Part shown: positions 1 to 8,336 of the stretch, one piece after another
Layout of the letters: the number at the start of each line of letters is the position of its first letter
Position numbering within the stretch: position 1 is the stretch's first letter
Origin: Protofrankia sp963555925
GTDB taxonomy: Bacteria > Actinomycetota > Actinomycetes > Frankiales > Frankiaceae
Assembly: GCA_963555925.1 (NCBI GenBank)
Contig: CAUVXJ010000010.1
Span: forward strand, 39,830 to 103,829
Length of the DNA stretch: 64,000 nt
Direction of reading: 5' to 3'
Position numbers and translations under genes: made by a program
Notes under the pieces: generated by a model
What the model was told of the DNA's origin: nothing
What the model saw: only the letters and a program-made list of their open reading frames with translations
Database searches by the model: none

Positions 1-335
1 CGGGTGTCCTCACCGCGGTGATCGGCGGTGGTATGTACCTGACGGTCGTCGGTGTGCTGGGCGTCGCCCTCGGTGCGCTGCTACGTAGCACCGCCGGTGG
101 GATCGCGACCCTGTTCGCGCTGCTCCTGGTACTTCCGATCATCGTGCTCTTCCTGCCGTCCAACTGGCAGGACCACATCAACAAGTACCTGCCGAGCAAC
201 GCCGGACAGTCGATCCTCAATGTGGTGCACGATCCCTCCGTGCTGTCACCGTGGACCGGGCTCGCGCTGTTCTGCGGGTATGCCCTGCTGGCTCTTGCCG
301 GCGCTGCCGCCCTGCTGCGACGCCGGGACGCCTGA
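1..335 (+). CDS. ABC-2 type transporter permease, C-terminal fragment
   Basis: The gene is cut by the left edge of the window; the frame is open from base 3 and ends in TGA at 333-335. About 110 residues are visible. They form three hydrophobic stretches (around GMYLTVVGVLGVALGALL, ATLFALLLVLPIIVLFL and LALFCGYALLALAGAAALL) and end in a short basic tail, RRRDA. This is the usual C-terminus of ABC-2 export permeases of the antibiotic-resistance type. The substrate cannot be told and the partner ATPase would lie to the left of the window. No terminator was recognised before the next gene. Confidence 0.7.
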   Translation, partial: GVLTAVIGGGMYLTVVGVLGVALGALLRSTAGGIATLFALLLVLPIIVLFLPSNWQDHINKYLPSNAGQSILNVVHDPSVLSPWTGLALFCGYALLALAGAAALLRRRDA

Positions 336-475
336 CTGACGTCCCGGCGACCACCGCTCACGCAGGTGGTCGCCTACCTTCGCTCTGTGTTGGCCCCGCG
401 GACAGCTACGGCGATCAGGATGCGCACAGGCACGGCCGGGAGGACGTGCCGACGTGTCAACGGGGAGGAATCAGC

Positions 476-2095
476 ATGAGCGAGGAACCTTCTGTGGCCC
501 GATCGCAGCCGGCGTTGGGGCGCCGTGCGCTCCTGCGCGCCGCCGGGGTGGCGGGCCTCACCGCCGCCGCGGTGCCGTTGTTGGAACGTCCGGGCGTTGC
601 GGCCGAGTTGGTACGCCAACCGGCGGTCGCGGGCGCGCCGTCCCCGGAGCAGCTGCATGTCCAGTTCGGCGCGGATGCGGCCAGTCAGATCACGGTGTCC
701 TGGGCGACGCCGGAGCGGGTGAGTCGACCCCGGTTGCGCCTCGGGCGGCACGGTTCGGGCTTCGGGACGAGTGTCGATGCGCAGGAGCGCGTCTACGTCG
801 AGGCACTGACCGGGCAGACGGTCTGGACCTACCACGCCGAGCTGGACCGGTTGCCATCCGACACCGACTTCACCTACGCGGTGCACCACCGTGGCGCCCC
901 GCCGGTGGACGGTACGTTCCGCACCGCGCCACGCGGACGCAAGCGGTTCCGTTTCACCAGCTTCGGCGACCAGGCGGTACCAGCGTCGGTGGGACAGGGC
1001 CTCGGCCCGTGGTCGGTGAACTCCGGTTACATCGTGGACGCGGTCGAGGCACTCGACCCGCTGTTCCATCTCGTCAACGGCGACCTGTGCTACGCGAATG
1101 TCAGCGACGACCCGGTGGGGACCTGGCGCAGCTTCTTCAACAACAACATGCGTTCCGCGCGCAACCGTCCGTGGATGCCGTGCTCGGGCAACCACGAGAA
1201 CGAGGTCGGCAACGGTCCGCAGGGCTACCTCGCCTACCAGACCCGGTTCGCCCTCCCGTGCAATGACTCGAAGGTGCCCGACTTCGCCGGCAACTGGTAC
1301 GCCTTCACCGTCGGATCGGTCCGGATTATTTCGATCAACAATGACGACGTGTGCCTTCAGGACGGCGGTTTCAGCGGTTACCGCCGCGACCACGTGCCGA
1401 CCTACGCGAGCGCCGGCTTCAACCCCTACATCCGCGGCTACAGCCAGGGCGAGCAGCGGGTCTGGCTCGAACGGACGCTGGCGGCGGCGCGGCACGACCA
1501 CGACATCGACTGGATCGTGGTGTTCATGCACCAGGTCGCGATGTCCTCCGCCCACTTCAACGGAGCGGACCTCGGCATCCGCCAGGAATTCGTGCCGTTG
1601 TTCGACAAGTACGGCGTCGACCTGGTGCTCGCCGGTCACGAGCACCATTTCGAACGGACCTTCCCCGTGCGCGGAATCCTGCCCGGCAGCTCGCTGCTCA
1701 CGCCGGCCCCGCAGGCCGACGACGCCACGGTCATCGACACGACCCGCGGCACCGTACACATGATCATTGGTGGTGGCGGGCATCCCGCCTTCACCCCGCC
1801 TGCCTCGTTCGATGCACCCCACGACGGCGTCGTGATCTACGATGTCGCGGCCGGCAACCCGACGACGCCGCACCGGGCGCTGACCACGACCGAACCCGCG
1901 CCGTGGTCGGCCTACCGCGACCTTGCCACCCCGTACGGTTTCGCCTCGTTCGACGTCGAGCCCAACGCGCCCGGCGGAAAAACGACGATCACTGTCAGTC
2001 ACTTCGGTGCCGCGGCGGGTTCGTCCAGCTACACCGAACTCGACCGTTTCACCCTCGTACGTCCACGCAACCACCGGCGCGGGATGGACAGCTAG
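476..2095 (+). CDS. Secreted purple-acid-phosphatase-like metallophosphoesterase (Tat)
   Basis: The 539-residue protein should hydrolyse phosphomonoesters outside the cell. I chose the ATG at 476 because GGGGAGGA lies just upstream and the protein then opens with a Tat-type leader (GRRALLRAAG, residues 15-24, followed by an Ala-rich hydrophobic stretch). A fibronectin-III-like N-terminal domain (about 55-150) precedes a calcineurin-like metallophosphoesterase domain. Metal-binding motifs are visible: GDQ (164), NGDLCY (201), SGNHEN (237), MHQ, and GHEHHFER near residue 386. It converges on another phosphoesterase gene, and the two are separated by a strong hairpin. With the phospholipase-like genes to the right it forms a group of exported phosphoesterases, which suggests phosphate scavenging; the exact substrate is unknown. 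Confidence 0.88.
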   Translation: MSEEPSVARSQPALGRRALLRAAGVAGLTAAAVPLLERPGVAAELVRQPAVAGAPSPEQLHVQFGADAASQITVSWATPERVSRPRLRLGRHGSGFGTSVDAQERVYVEALTGQTVWTYHAELDRLPSDTDFTYAVHHRGAPPVDGTFRTAPRGRKRFRFTSFGDQAVPASVGQGLGPWSVNSGYIVDAVEALDPLFHLVNGDLCYANVSDDPVGTWRSFFNNNMRSARNRPWMPCSGNHENEVGNGPQGYLAYQTRFALPCNDSKVPDFAGNWYAFTVGSVRIISINNDDVCLQDGGFSGYRRDHVPTYASAGFNPYIRGYSQGEQRVWLERTLAAARHDHDIDWIVVFMHQVAMSSAHFNGADLGIRQEFVPLFDKYGVDLVLAGHEHHFERTFPVRGILPGSSLLTPAPQADDATVIDTTRGTVHMIIGGGGHPAFTPPASFDAPHDGVVIYDVAAGNPTTPHRALTTTEPAPWSAYRDLATPYGFASFDVEPNAPGGKTTITVSHFGAAAGSSSYTELDRFTLVRPRNHRRGMDS

Positions 2096-2100
2096 CACCG

Positions 2101-2196
2101 GCCGAAGGGCGTGCGATGGTGGTTGGTCGCACGCCCGGAGGCCCATGTGTGGCTGGCCTGGCCGAAGGGCGTGCGATGGTGGTTGGTCGCACGCCC
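2101..2196. repeat. 36-bp direct repeat, two copies
   Basis: Bases 2101-2136 and 2161-2196 are identical over 36 bp, with a 24-bp spacer. The unit starts GCCGAAGGGCGTGCGATGG. Each copy holds most of a hairpin; only the right copy continues into the full stem. It looks like a duplicated terminator between two convergent genes. Confidence 0.85.
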
Positions 2197-2202
2197 TTCG
2201 GC
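2161..2202. terminator. Bidirectional hairpin terminator
   Basis: The arms GCCGAAGGGCGTGCGA (2161-2176) and TCGCACGCCCTTCGGC (2187-2202) are perfectly complementary over 16 bp around a 10-nt loop. The hairpin sits between the stop codons of convergent genes (2095 on plus, 2222 on minus), so it can serve both. There is no U-tract, as is common in GC-rich actinomycetes. Confidence 0.75.
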
Positions 2203-2221
2203 GTGATGCATGAGATGATCG

Positions 2222-3895
2222 TTAGCTGTTGCGTCGACCTGGGCGCACACCGGCGGCGCGCAGTGCCCCGGACAGGTCCGCGACCTGCGCATCCCGGCTG
2301 GTGAGCGGCTCGAGCCCCAGGCTGCGTTCGATGGTCGCCAGGATGGACGTCGTGTCGTAGACGGTGTGGTCGACGCCGGAGTGCGGCAGCGACGTGCTTA
2401 TCACCAGCGCGGGAACGCGGGTCCCCGGTCCGAACTGGTCATGAACGCCCCGGGTGGAGTCTCCCTGGCCTGGCGGAGAGACGTGGTCCCACTGGCCGCC
2501 GAACTCGTCATAGGTGACCACGACGAGTGTGTCCTTGGCTTCCGGCCCGTTTTCGATCGTCCTGAGCAGGTTGACGAGGTGGTCGTTACCGTCCGGTTCG
2601 CTGGCGTACCCGGGGTGCTCGTTCTCCGCGCCATAGGGCTTGACAAAACTCACGGTCGGCAACGTGCCGTTTTTCGCAGCTGCGATGAACCCGGTCTCGT
2701 CCTGTAGGTGGGCGCGGCCCGGCTGCCCCGGGGCGTAGGCTGCGAAGTAGTTGAGCGGCTGGTGGTGATACTGGAAGAGGGGACCGGGATGCCCGGCCTC
2801 GGCATCGTCCCAACCGCCGGAGTACCAGTTCCACGAAACACCGGCGCTGCTCAGCCGGTCACCGATGTTCGGATATGTGACGTCGTCGATCAGCGGAAGT
2901 CGGACGGTGCTCCTACTGTGTGGTGGGCTCGTCGGTTGTATGGTGTTGACCGCATAGTCGCCGCATGCCACCTTGGGATCGGCGTTCGGGCCGCACACCT
3001 GGGTCAGCTGTCCGTCCTTCACACCGGTGGTGGTCGGTTTGTACAGTGGGTAGGTATTGGGGAATCCGTTCGCGTCCACGACCGAGTGCAGGTTTGCGTG
3101 CGCGCTGCCTGGACCGGCGCTCGTGTCGATCGGGGCCCGCGCGGCGACCAGAAACTGGTGGTTCAGGAATGAACCACCGAATGCAGCCTGAAAGAAACGG
3201 TCGGCGATCACATAGTTCGGGGCACCCGCGCTGTGGAGGTACTTGTAGATCGGCAGTGATGTGGTGCGGTAGACGCCCATGGTCAGGCCCGCTGCATCAC
3301 TGCCAGTGACGTAGCGGTTCTGTCTGCCCCCGTTGATCTGATACTGCTCCTGGTAGAAACGGTGCACCAGGTCACGGGTGCAACCGCCGGGCTCGCTGCC
3401 GGGGCTGTTCGCGAGGACACCGTCGTCCGCGACAACCCCGGGTGCCGGGCAGGTTCTGGCATCCGCCGGAATGTATCGGTCGATCGTGAACGGTTTGTTC
3501 GGGAAATGGCTCACCGGAACCCCGTTCGCCGCGGCCACACAGGTCGTGGGCAATGGGCTGGGCGCCGTCAGGTTCACATCGTTCTGCAACAGACAGGTGT
3601 AGCGTTTTCCGTCCTGTGTGACCTGGGCCGTGTGCGACCGGTTCGCGTCCGTCAGACCGTCGACCCGTTGGCCGTCAACCGTGCCCCACCGGCCGTAGAG
3701 ATTGTCGAAGCTGTGATTCTCTTCATAGATTACTACGAGGTGCTTGTACTCACCGAGAACCGGGCCATGCAGCCCGTGCGGCCCGTGTCCGCCATGCTTG
3801 TGTGGGTTGGCAAGTGCTCCCGGGGCCATCCCGAGTCCGACCGCCGCGGTCGCGCCCGCCGCGAGAACGGCCCGGACCACCTGTCGTCGTCGCAC
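2222..3895 (-). CDS. Secreted alkaline phosphatase/phosphoesterase family protein (PF04185-like)
   Basis: The 557-residue protein starts with MRRRQVVRAVLAAGATAAVGL, a basic n-region and hydrophobic core typical of Sec or Tat export. The mature part carries the phosphoesterase-family opening motif YKHLVVIYEENHSFDNLYG (about residues 50-68). Later come NYVIADRFF, SFVKPYGAENEHP and VVVTYDEFGGQWDHVSPP, which match the metal-binding region of this family (non-specific phospholipase C and acid phosphatase relatives). Shortly after the leader is a His/Gly-rich stretch (HKHGGHGPHGLHG). It is a distant paralogue of the larger protein at 4382-6478. Substrate is not assignable; extracellular phosphate release is the likely role. 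Confidence 0.85.
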   Translation of the reverse strand: MRRRQVVRAVLAAGATAAVGLGMAPGALANPHKHGGHGPHGLHGPVLGEYKHLVVIYEENHSFDNLYGRWGTVDGQRVDGLTDANRSHTAQVTQDGKRYTCLLQNDVNLTAPSPLPTTCVAAANGVPVSHFPNKPFTIDRYIPADARTCPAPGVVADDGVLANSPGSEPGGCTRDLVHRFYQEQYQINGGRQNRYVTGSDAAGLTMGVYRTTSLPIYKYLHSAGAPNYVIADRFFQAAFGGSFLNHQFLVAARAPIDTSAGPGSAHANLHSVVDANGFPNTYPLYKPTTTGVKDGQLTQVCGPNADPKVACGDYAVNTIQPTSPPHSRSTVRLPLIDDVTYPNIGDRLSSAGVSWNWYSGGWDDAEAGHPGPLFQYHHQPLNYFAAYAPGQPGRAHLQDETGFIAAAKNGTLPTVSFVKPYGAENEHPGYASEPDGNDHLVNLLRTIENGPEAKDTLVVVTYDEFGGQWDHVSPPGQGDSTRGVHDQFGPGTRVPALVISTSLPHSGVDHTVYDTTSILATIERSLGLEPLTSRDAQVADLSGALRAAGVRPGRRNS

Positions 3896-4111
3896 AGTTC
3901 CTCCAAGCTTCCTGGGCTGCTCGGGCCTCCGGTCGGGCGAAAAGAATCATAATCGCGTGACCTTCGTCCTACTGGCTGCCTCCACCGGGCAGTCGAAAGG
4001 AAGAGTATGCGTGTGCGGCGCCGTCGGCGGACCAGAAGACGTAATGCCGGCGTTTGTCTCGCAAAGAACAGATAGCCTTCCGAGATCCTTTCTGAAGTTC
4101 CTGAATGACAT

Positions 4112-4278
4112 TTAGAGCGCCCGGCAACAGGGGCGTGGATCAAGGAGCGGGGCTGGGGTGCGTACATCGCGAGGCGGAGGAGGGAGGCACCCTGGTGTCG
4201 GGTGTCGACCGACGACAACGACGCGAGGTGCGTGCCCCAGCCCCGCGACGCCGCGTCCCCTATTGCCGGGCGCTCTTA
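4112..4278. repeat. Foldback repeat family 1, complete copy A, TTA-flanked
   Basis: A 161-bp core (4115-4275) lies between two TTA triplets (4112-4114, 4276-4278). The ends are inverted repeats: GAGCGCCCGGCAACAGGGG on the left and CCCCTATTGCCGGGCGCTC on the right. Subterminal parts are also complementary, so nearly the whole unit can fold back on itself. Other copies are at 51658-51864 and 60169-60336, with partial copies at 13381, 37369 and 55715. Directly after the right TTA comes GAGCGACC, the start of what may be a second, lost copy. The rest of the interval 3896-4111 holds no gene I can support. Confidence 0.8.
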
Positions 4279-4282
4279 GAGC

Positions 4283-4311
4283 GACCCACCCGCGGACGCC
4301 GCGGATGGGTC
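4283..4311 (-). terminator. Hairpin downstream of the phospholipase C gene
   Basis: GACCCACCCGCGG (4283-4295) pairs with CCGCGGATGGGTC (4299-4311), 12 of 13 positions, with a 3-nt loop. It lies about 70 bp beyond the stop codon of the minus-strand gene that ends at 4382 and is a plausible intrinsic terminator. Confidence 0.5.
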
Positions 4312-4381
4312 GACACGGTCAGTCAGAGTATGATCATCAGCCGGGGAGTGGAACCGATGATCGATCCGTCGCGCCCACGTT

Positions 4382-6478
4382 TCATGGGTGATCGTGCTGT
4401 CGGCCACCTCCGGTCGCGCCGATCGCCGGTTCGCTCGTGCTGGCCGCACCGGTCTCGACGTGGCCCGCCAGTCGGCGCAGGAAGGTGCTGTCCCGGTCGG
4501 AAACCACTGACAGGTCGTACCAGCTGTTGCTGTGTCGGAGGTCCGCGGTGTGGATGATGTGTGCGCCGGGCTGGACCTGGTAGGTGGCCGGGTGCGCCGG
4601 GTTGTAGGCGTCGGTGATGGTGACCTGGACACGCGTGGTACCGGTGTTGCTGAGGAATAGCCGGAGTTCGCCGCCGTCCCCGCCGCGGCGTGCCTCCACC
4701 TCCGCTCCGGCGACCCCCACACGTCCGGTGAACTGCCGGAAGAAGCCGTTGGGCCCGTGCACCGAGAACTCGTAGGCGCCCTGGTTGGCCGATGCGATGG
4801 TCCAGCTTCCGGACAGCTCCCGCCCTGCCTCGACGGTGTAGGTCCACGGCCCGTCCGGCTGGGTCGTGGAGGTGACGTAGAAGTTCGCGCCGGCCTTGCC
4901 GTGGTTGCTGAAGTCGATCCGGACGCGGTTCTTGGCCGGATTGGTCCGGCCCTCGACGGCCAGGTCGTAGGGCAGCGGTCGGGCGGGGCGCAGCCCGGGT
5001 TCCTGCTGGGGCAGCGCCGGATTCGCCGGCGGCTTCGGCACGTAGTCGTCGTGCCTGGCGTGGTCCGGCGGAAGGTAGCCGCGGGTGTCCGGGAGGGCCG
5101 GCACCCTGGCGTTGGTCCGCGAGAAGTCGAACGCCGCGGTCAGGTCACCGCACACCGCCCGGCGCCAGGGCGAGATGTTCGGCTCGTGCACCCCGTGGCG
5201 CTGCTCGATGAACTGCACGATCGAGGTGTGATCGAAGACCTGGGAACACACCCAGCCGCCCTTGCTCCAGGGCGACACGACGAGCATCGGGACCCGCTGC
5301 CCCAGACCGTAGGGGCCGGCGACATGCGTGTCGGTACCGGAAGGAGTGAACAGCTCGCCGCTGATGTCCGCGGTCGACTGGCCCCGCGCCGGCGATGACG
5401 GCGGGTATGGTGGGACGATGTGGTCGAAGAAACCGTCGTTCTCATCGTAGTTGATGAACAGTGCGGTCTTGCTCCACACCGCGGGGTCGGCGGTCAGCGC
5501 GTCCAGCACCTGGGCGATGTACCAGGCGCCGAAGTTGACCGGCCAGTTCCCGTGCTCGCTGAAGGATTCGGGGGCCACGATCCAGGAAACCTGGGGGAGC
5601 TTGCCTGCCAGCACGTCGGCCTTGAAAATGTCGAAGTAACCGTCACCGTGCTTGACGTCGGTGCCGGTACGGGCCTTGTCGTAGAGCGGGTTGCCCGGGG
5701 TGGCCGTGCGGTACTGGTTGAAGTACAGCAACGAGTTGTCGCCGTAGTTGCCGCGGAATGCGTCTTCGATCCAGCCCCAGCCACCGGGTCCGTCGAGGCC
5801 ATCGCCGATGTCCTGGTAGATCTTCCACGAGACCCCGGCCTTCTCCAGCCGCTCGGGGTAGGTCGTCCACGAATAGCCTAATTCGGCGTTGGTGATGACC
5901 GGGCCGCCACCGGTTCCGTCATTGCCGGTGAAGCCGGTCCACATGTAGTAGCGGTTCGGGTCCGTGGGGCCTATCAGCGAGCAGTGGTAGGCGTCGCAGA
6001 TCGTGAACGCGTCGGCCAGCGCGTAGTGGAACGGCATGTCTTCTCGGGTGAGGTAGGCCATGGTCACATCGGTCTTGGCCGGTACCCACCGGTCGTACCG
6101 GCCCTGGTTCCAGGCATCATGACCGCTGTTCCAGTCGTGCGGGATAGATTCGAGGAACTGCATCCCCAGGTTGTCTGCGGCCGGCCGGAACGGCAGGACG
6201 TTCTTCGTGCCGTCGGACTGGTACCAGACCGGCTTGCCGCTCGGAAGGACCACCGGCCGCGGGTCGCCGAACCCGCGCACGCCGCGCAGCGTACCGAAAT
6301 AGTGGTCGAAAGAGCGGTTCTCCTGCATCAGCACGACGATGTGCTCCACGTCCCGCAGGGAGCCGGTACGGCGGTTCGCCGGGATTTCCGCCGCACGGGC
6401 GATGCTGGGCGAGAGCAGGGACATGGCGGTGCTGCCGCCAGCTATCTGCAGGAGTCTTCGACGGTTGACGCTTGTCAT
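4382..6478 (-). CDS. Phosphocholine-specific phospholipase C, Tat-exported
   Basis: The 698-residue protein has the size and domain order of bacterial non-haemolytic, phosphocholine-preferring phospholipase C. The leader MTSVNRRRLLQIAGGSTAMS contains a twin-arginine motif. The catalytic domain opens with VEHIVVLMQENRSFDHYFG (about residues 44-62), followed by the substrate-region signature SLIGPTDPNRYYMWTG and the metal-site region FINYDENDGFFDHIVPPYPP. Two C-terminal beta domains follow (about 500-690), as in the DUF756 modules of this family. It would cleave phosphatidylcholine or sphingomyelin outside the cell. It is the third exported phosphoesterase within 6.5 kb. It ends about 100 bp from foldback repeat copy A. 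Confidence 0.92.
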   Translation of the reverse strand: MTSVNRRRLLQIAGGSTAMSLLSPSIARAAEIPANRRTGSLRDVEHIVVLMQENRSFDHYFGTLRGVRGFGDPRPVVLPSGKPVWYQSDGTKNVLPFRPAADNLGMQFLESIPHDWNSGHDAWNQGRYDRWVPAKTDVTMAYLTREDMPFHYALADAFTICDAYHCSLIGPTDPNRYYMWTGFTGNDGTGGGPVITNAELGYSWTTYPERLEKAGVSWKIYQDIGDGLDGPGGWGWIEDAFRGNYGDNSLLYFNQYRTATPGNPLYDKARTGTDVKHGDGYFDIFKADVLAGKLPQVSWIVAPESFSEHGNWPVNFGAWYIAQVLDALTADPAVWSKTALFINYDENDGFFDHIVPPYPPSSPARGQSTADISGELFTPSGTDTHVAGPYGLGQRVPMLVVSPWSKGGWVCSQVFDHTSIVQFIEQRHGVHEPNISPWRRAVCGDLTAAFDFSRTNARVPALPDTRGYLPPDHARHDDYVPKPPANPALPQQEPGLRPARPLPYDLAVEGRTNPAKNRVRIDFSNHGKAGANFYVTSTTQPDGPWTYTVEAGRELSGSWTIASANQGAYEFSVHGPNGFFRQFTGRVGVAGAEVEARRGGDGGELRLFLSNTGTTRVQVTITDAYNPAHPATYQVQPGAHIIHTADLRHSNSWYDLSVVSDRDSTFLRRLAGHVETGAASTSEPAIGATGGGRQHDHP

Positions 6479-6697
6479 GAGCGGCCTGCCTTCCGGCGCC
6501 TGCGGCGCCTGCGTGCGGAAGTCCGGAGGACAGTTTCATCAGATGATCGAGAACGCGCCACTGCTAACGGGGAAAAACGCGGGGAAGCGTTGACGAAGAC
6601 GATGTCGTGACTGATATTATGATCGATATCGTTCTGATCGGCCGCTACCGGTGTACAGCGCGGATCGTTTCGGGTGGCGGGACCATTGTGAACGACC

Positions 6698-6721
6698 GGT
6701 TCATATGACGGTTCAGATGAC
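6698..6721. promoter_or_regulatory. 12-bp tandem direct repeat, possible PHO-box-like site
   Basis: GGTTCATATGAC (6698-6709) is followed at once by GGTTCAGATGAC (6710-6721), one mismatch. Direct GTTCA-type repeats with 11-12 bp spacing are the form of PhoP boxes in actinomycetes, and the neighbours are phosphoesterase genes. However, the site is 220 bp from the phospholipase start and overlaps the 3' end of the membrane-protein gene, so the regulatory reading is only a suggestion. Confidence 0.3.
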
Positions 6722-7936
6722 CGCGGTCATCGCGAACGCCGTGCCCACCCACGCGGCGGCGAGAACGGCGGCGGGTAGCCGGAGCCGGCCGTCGGTGTCC
6801 AACAGGACGACAGCGGCGAACACATGAAGATCGACGAGCTGGCGGAAGGATGCCGGGGTACGCAGCACGAAACCGGACAGAGAAATGGCGAGCAACAGCG
6901 CGAGCACAAACCCGACCCGTACCTCGAACGTTCCTGCTGTTCCTGCTGTTCCTGCTGTCGTACGGAGCCGCGCGGCGGCTAGTCCGGCCGTCACACCCAG
7001 CGCCGCGAGCTGTAGCAGCGCGAGGAGCGCGAGCAGGGTCGGCAGCATTGCACCCGGATGTCTCGTGACGTCACCGAACCACGCCACGGCGGACGGTAGC
7101 AGGCCGGTCAACGGTGCTACGAGGTTGTCCCCGGTGCCGGCGAACATCGGGACGCCATGGACATTCCAGACACACACCAGCTGCCACAGCCCGAACGCGA
7201 TGATCGGCAGTGCCCAGACCCGTGCTCCGCGTGGTCGGGATACCCCCTGCCAGCGTGCGGCGAGGTGACCGACAGCCATTGTGACGACGGCCAGCAGGGC
7301 TGTCTCCCTGGCGAGCACCGCGACGGTGAACGCAATGCCCGCCACGGTCGGATGGCACCGGCGCCAGGCGAGCAGTCCAGCGACTACCCCGACCGCGGCG
7401 ACGATCTCGGTGAGGTCACGGCCGAGACTGAACAGGAAGCCGGGGAACCCCGCGAGCAGGAGACCCCACAGCGGCTGTCGGCCATGGTCGCGGGCCAGTA
7501 GGCCACCGAGCAGTCCGAGAGCGGCCAGCGCCAGGATGTTGACGATTATCAACGTGACGGCGACCCATTGTGACTGTCCGGCGGCGAGTAGCCAGCTGAG
7601 TGTGGGGTAAGCGATGCGCTGTAGCCGCAGCGGCGAGTCAATCACAATTCCGTGCGCGTTCACGCGCAGGTCGTTCGGGGCCAGGGCCAGGCGGTAGGCG
7701 AACTGCCCGTCGTACCCGCCGCCCGGAAAGACATGCAGGTTGGGCGGAGCGGTGTTTTGATCTATCTGGGCGTGTCCGGCAACCACGAACCGGCTGATAT
7801 CACCGTGCCCGATGGCCAGCAGCCGAGCGCCGGTCACCGCGACCGCCAGAATCAACATCACAATACAGGGCGACCACACACTGTCGCTGCGGGTTGAAAC
7901 ACCGACCCGCGCTCGATCCGTACCTGCTTGCCGCAT
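6713..7936 (-). CDS. Polytopic integral membrane protein, unknown function
   Basis: This 407-residue protein has about nine or ten hydrophobic segments, beginning with MLILAVAVTGARLLAI. A first extracytoplasmic loop contains FPGGGYDGQFAYRLALAP and ends in the conserved-looking SPLRLQRIAYPTLSWLL. GRDLTEIVAAVG and LARETALLAVV fall in later segments. The loop with the charged and YDG residues resembles uncharacterised actinobacterial membrane proteins with a glycosyltransferase-C-like fold, but I cannot assign an activity. A 9-bp triplet repeat (6932-6958) encodes TAG three times in a loop. It stands alone between the phospholipase and an ABC binding protein. Confidence 0.7.
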   Translation of the reverse strand: MRQAGTDRARVGVSTRSDSVWSPCIVMLILAVAVTGARLLAIGHGDISRFVVAGHAQIDQNTAPPNLHVFPGGGYDGQFAYRLALAPNDLRVNAHGIVIDSPLRLQRIAYPTLSWLLAAGQSQWVAVTLIIVNILALAALGLLGGLLARDHGRQPLWGLLLAGFPGFLFSLGRDLTEIVAAVGVVAGLLAWRRCHPTVAGIAFTVAVLARETALLAVVTMAVGHLAARWQGVSRPRGARVWALPIIAFGLWQLVCVWNVHGVPMFAGTGDNLVAPLTGLLPSAVAWFGDVTRHPGAMLPTLLALLALLQLAALGVTAGLAAARLRTTAGTAGTAGTFEVRVGFVLALLLAISLSGFVLRTPASFRQLVDLHVFAAVVLLDTDGRLRLPAAVLAAAWVGTAFAMTAVI

Positions 7937-8129
7937 GAATCACCTGTACGGATCAAGGGATGTGATAAAGCCCGGTAGGCACACCAACGCCGGATCAATT
8001 ACAGCTCTGGGGTCAGGGTAGGCCGCCTTTGTCAGGTTCGTCCTGGCAGGCCGGGGCGGCTCGCGTTGACGGCGCGGATCCGGCGTAGGTAGGCCGCCAA
8101 CTCGGTGTCGGTGCCGGCATTGCGGTGCC

Positions 8130-8169
8130 AGGTCCGCAGGTCCGCAGGTCCGCAGGTCCACAGGTCCAC
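8130..8169. repeat. Octamer tandem repeat, five units
   Basis: AGGTCCGC three times, then AGGTCCAC twice, with no interruption. An unrelated octamer array of similar size is at 12242-12289. Confidence 0.9.
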
Positions 8170-8238
8170 AATCTGGCTGGCTACCGCACCGTAGGCTTTG
8201 CGGTTGGCGGCCATTATGTCATCGGCTGTGCGGCCCTG

Positions 8239-8307
8239 ACGAGTGGAAGGTTGACGTCCCAAAAAGTCACAAATCGGACACAGGATGTACGTCTATCTTC
8301 CACTCGT
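8239..8307. repeat. Hairpin repeat family 2, copy 1 (69 bp)
   Basis: The left end ACGAGTGGAAGGTTGAC (8239-8255) and right end GTCTATCTTCCACTCGT (8291-8307) are inverted repeats with 14 of 17 positions matching. The middle, from CCCAAAAAGTCAC to GGACACAGGATGTAC, is almost identical in the two other copies (11919-11987 and 14406-14474). The unit has no coding capacity. It may be a miniature transposable element or a mobile structured RNA/REP-like element. Confidence 0.85.
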
Positions 8308-8336
8308 GCCGGGCCGCCGGGCCGCCGGATATGCCG

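Larger units (their letters stand above)
7937..8336. other. Intergenic region with octamer array and hairpin repeat
   Basis: No gene is supported in these 400 bp. They hold an 8-bp tandem repeat (AGGTCCGC or AGGTCCAC, five units, 8130-8169) and a copy of the 69-bp hairpin family (8239-8307). A short minus-strand frame (8032-8262, 76 codons) crosses both repeats and is probably not a gene. Confidence 0.6.

Noticed and set aside
374..2146. Open frame of 590 codons on minus opposite the phosphatase gene
   Set aside because: It mirrors the real gene; high GC keeps the antisense frame free of stops. The protein is Arg/Val/Gly-rich with no motif.
8130..8169. Octamer array as a CRISPR array
   Set aside because: Units are contiguous with no spacers.
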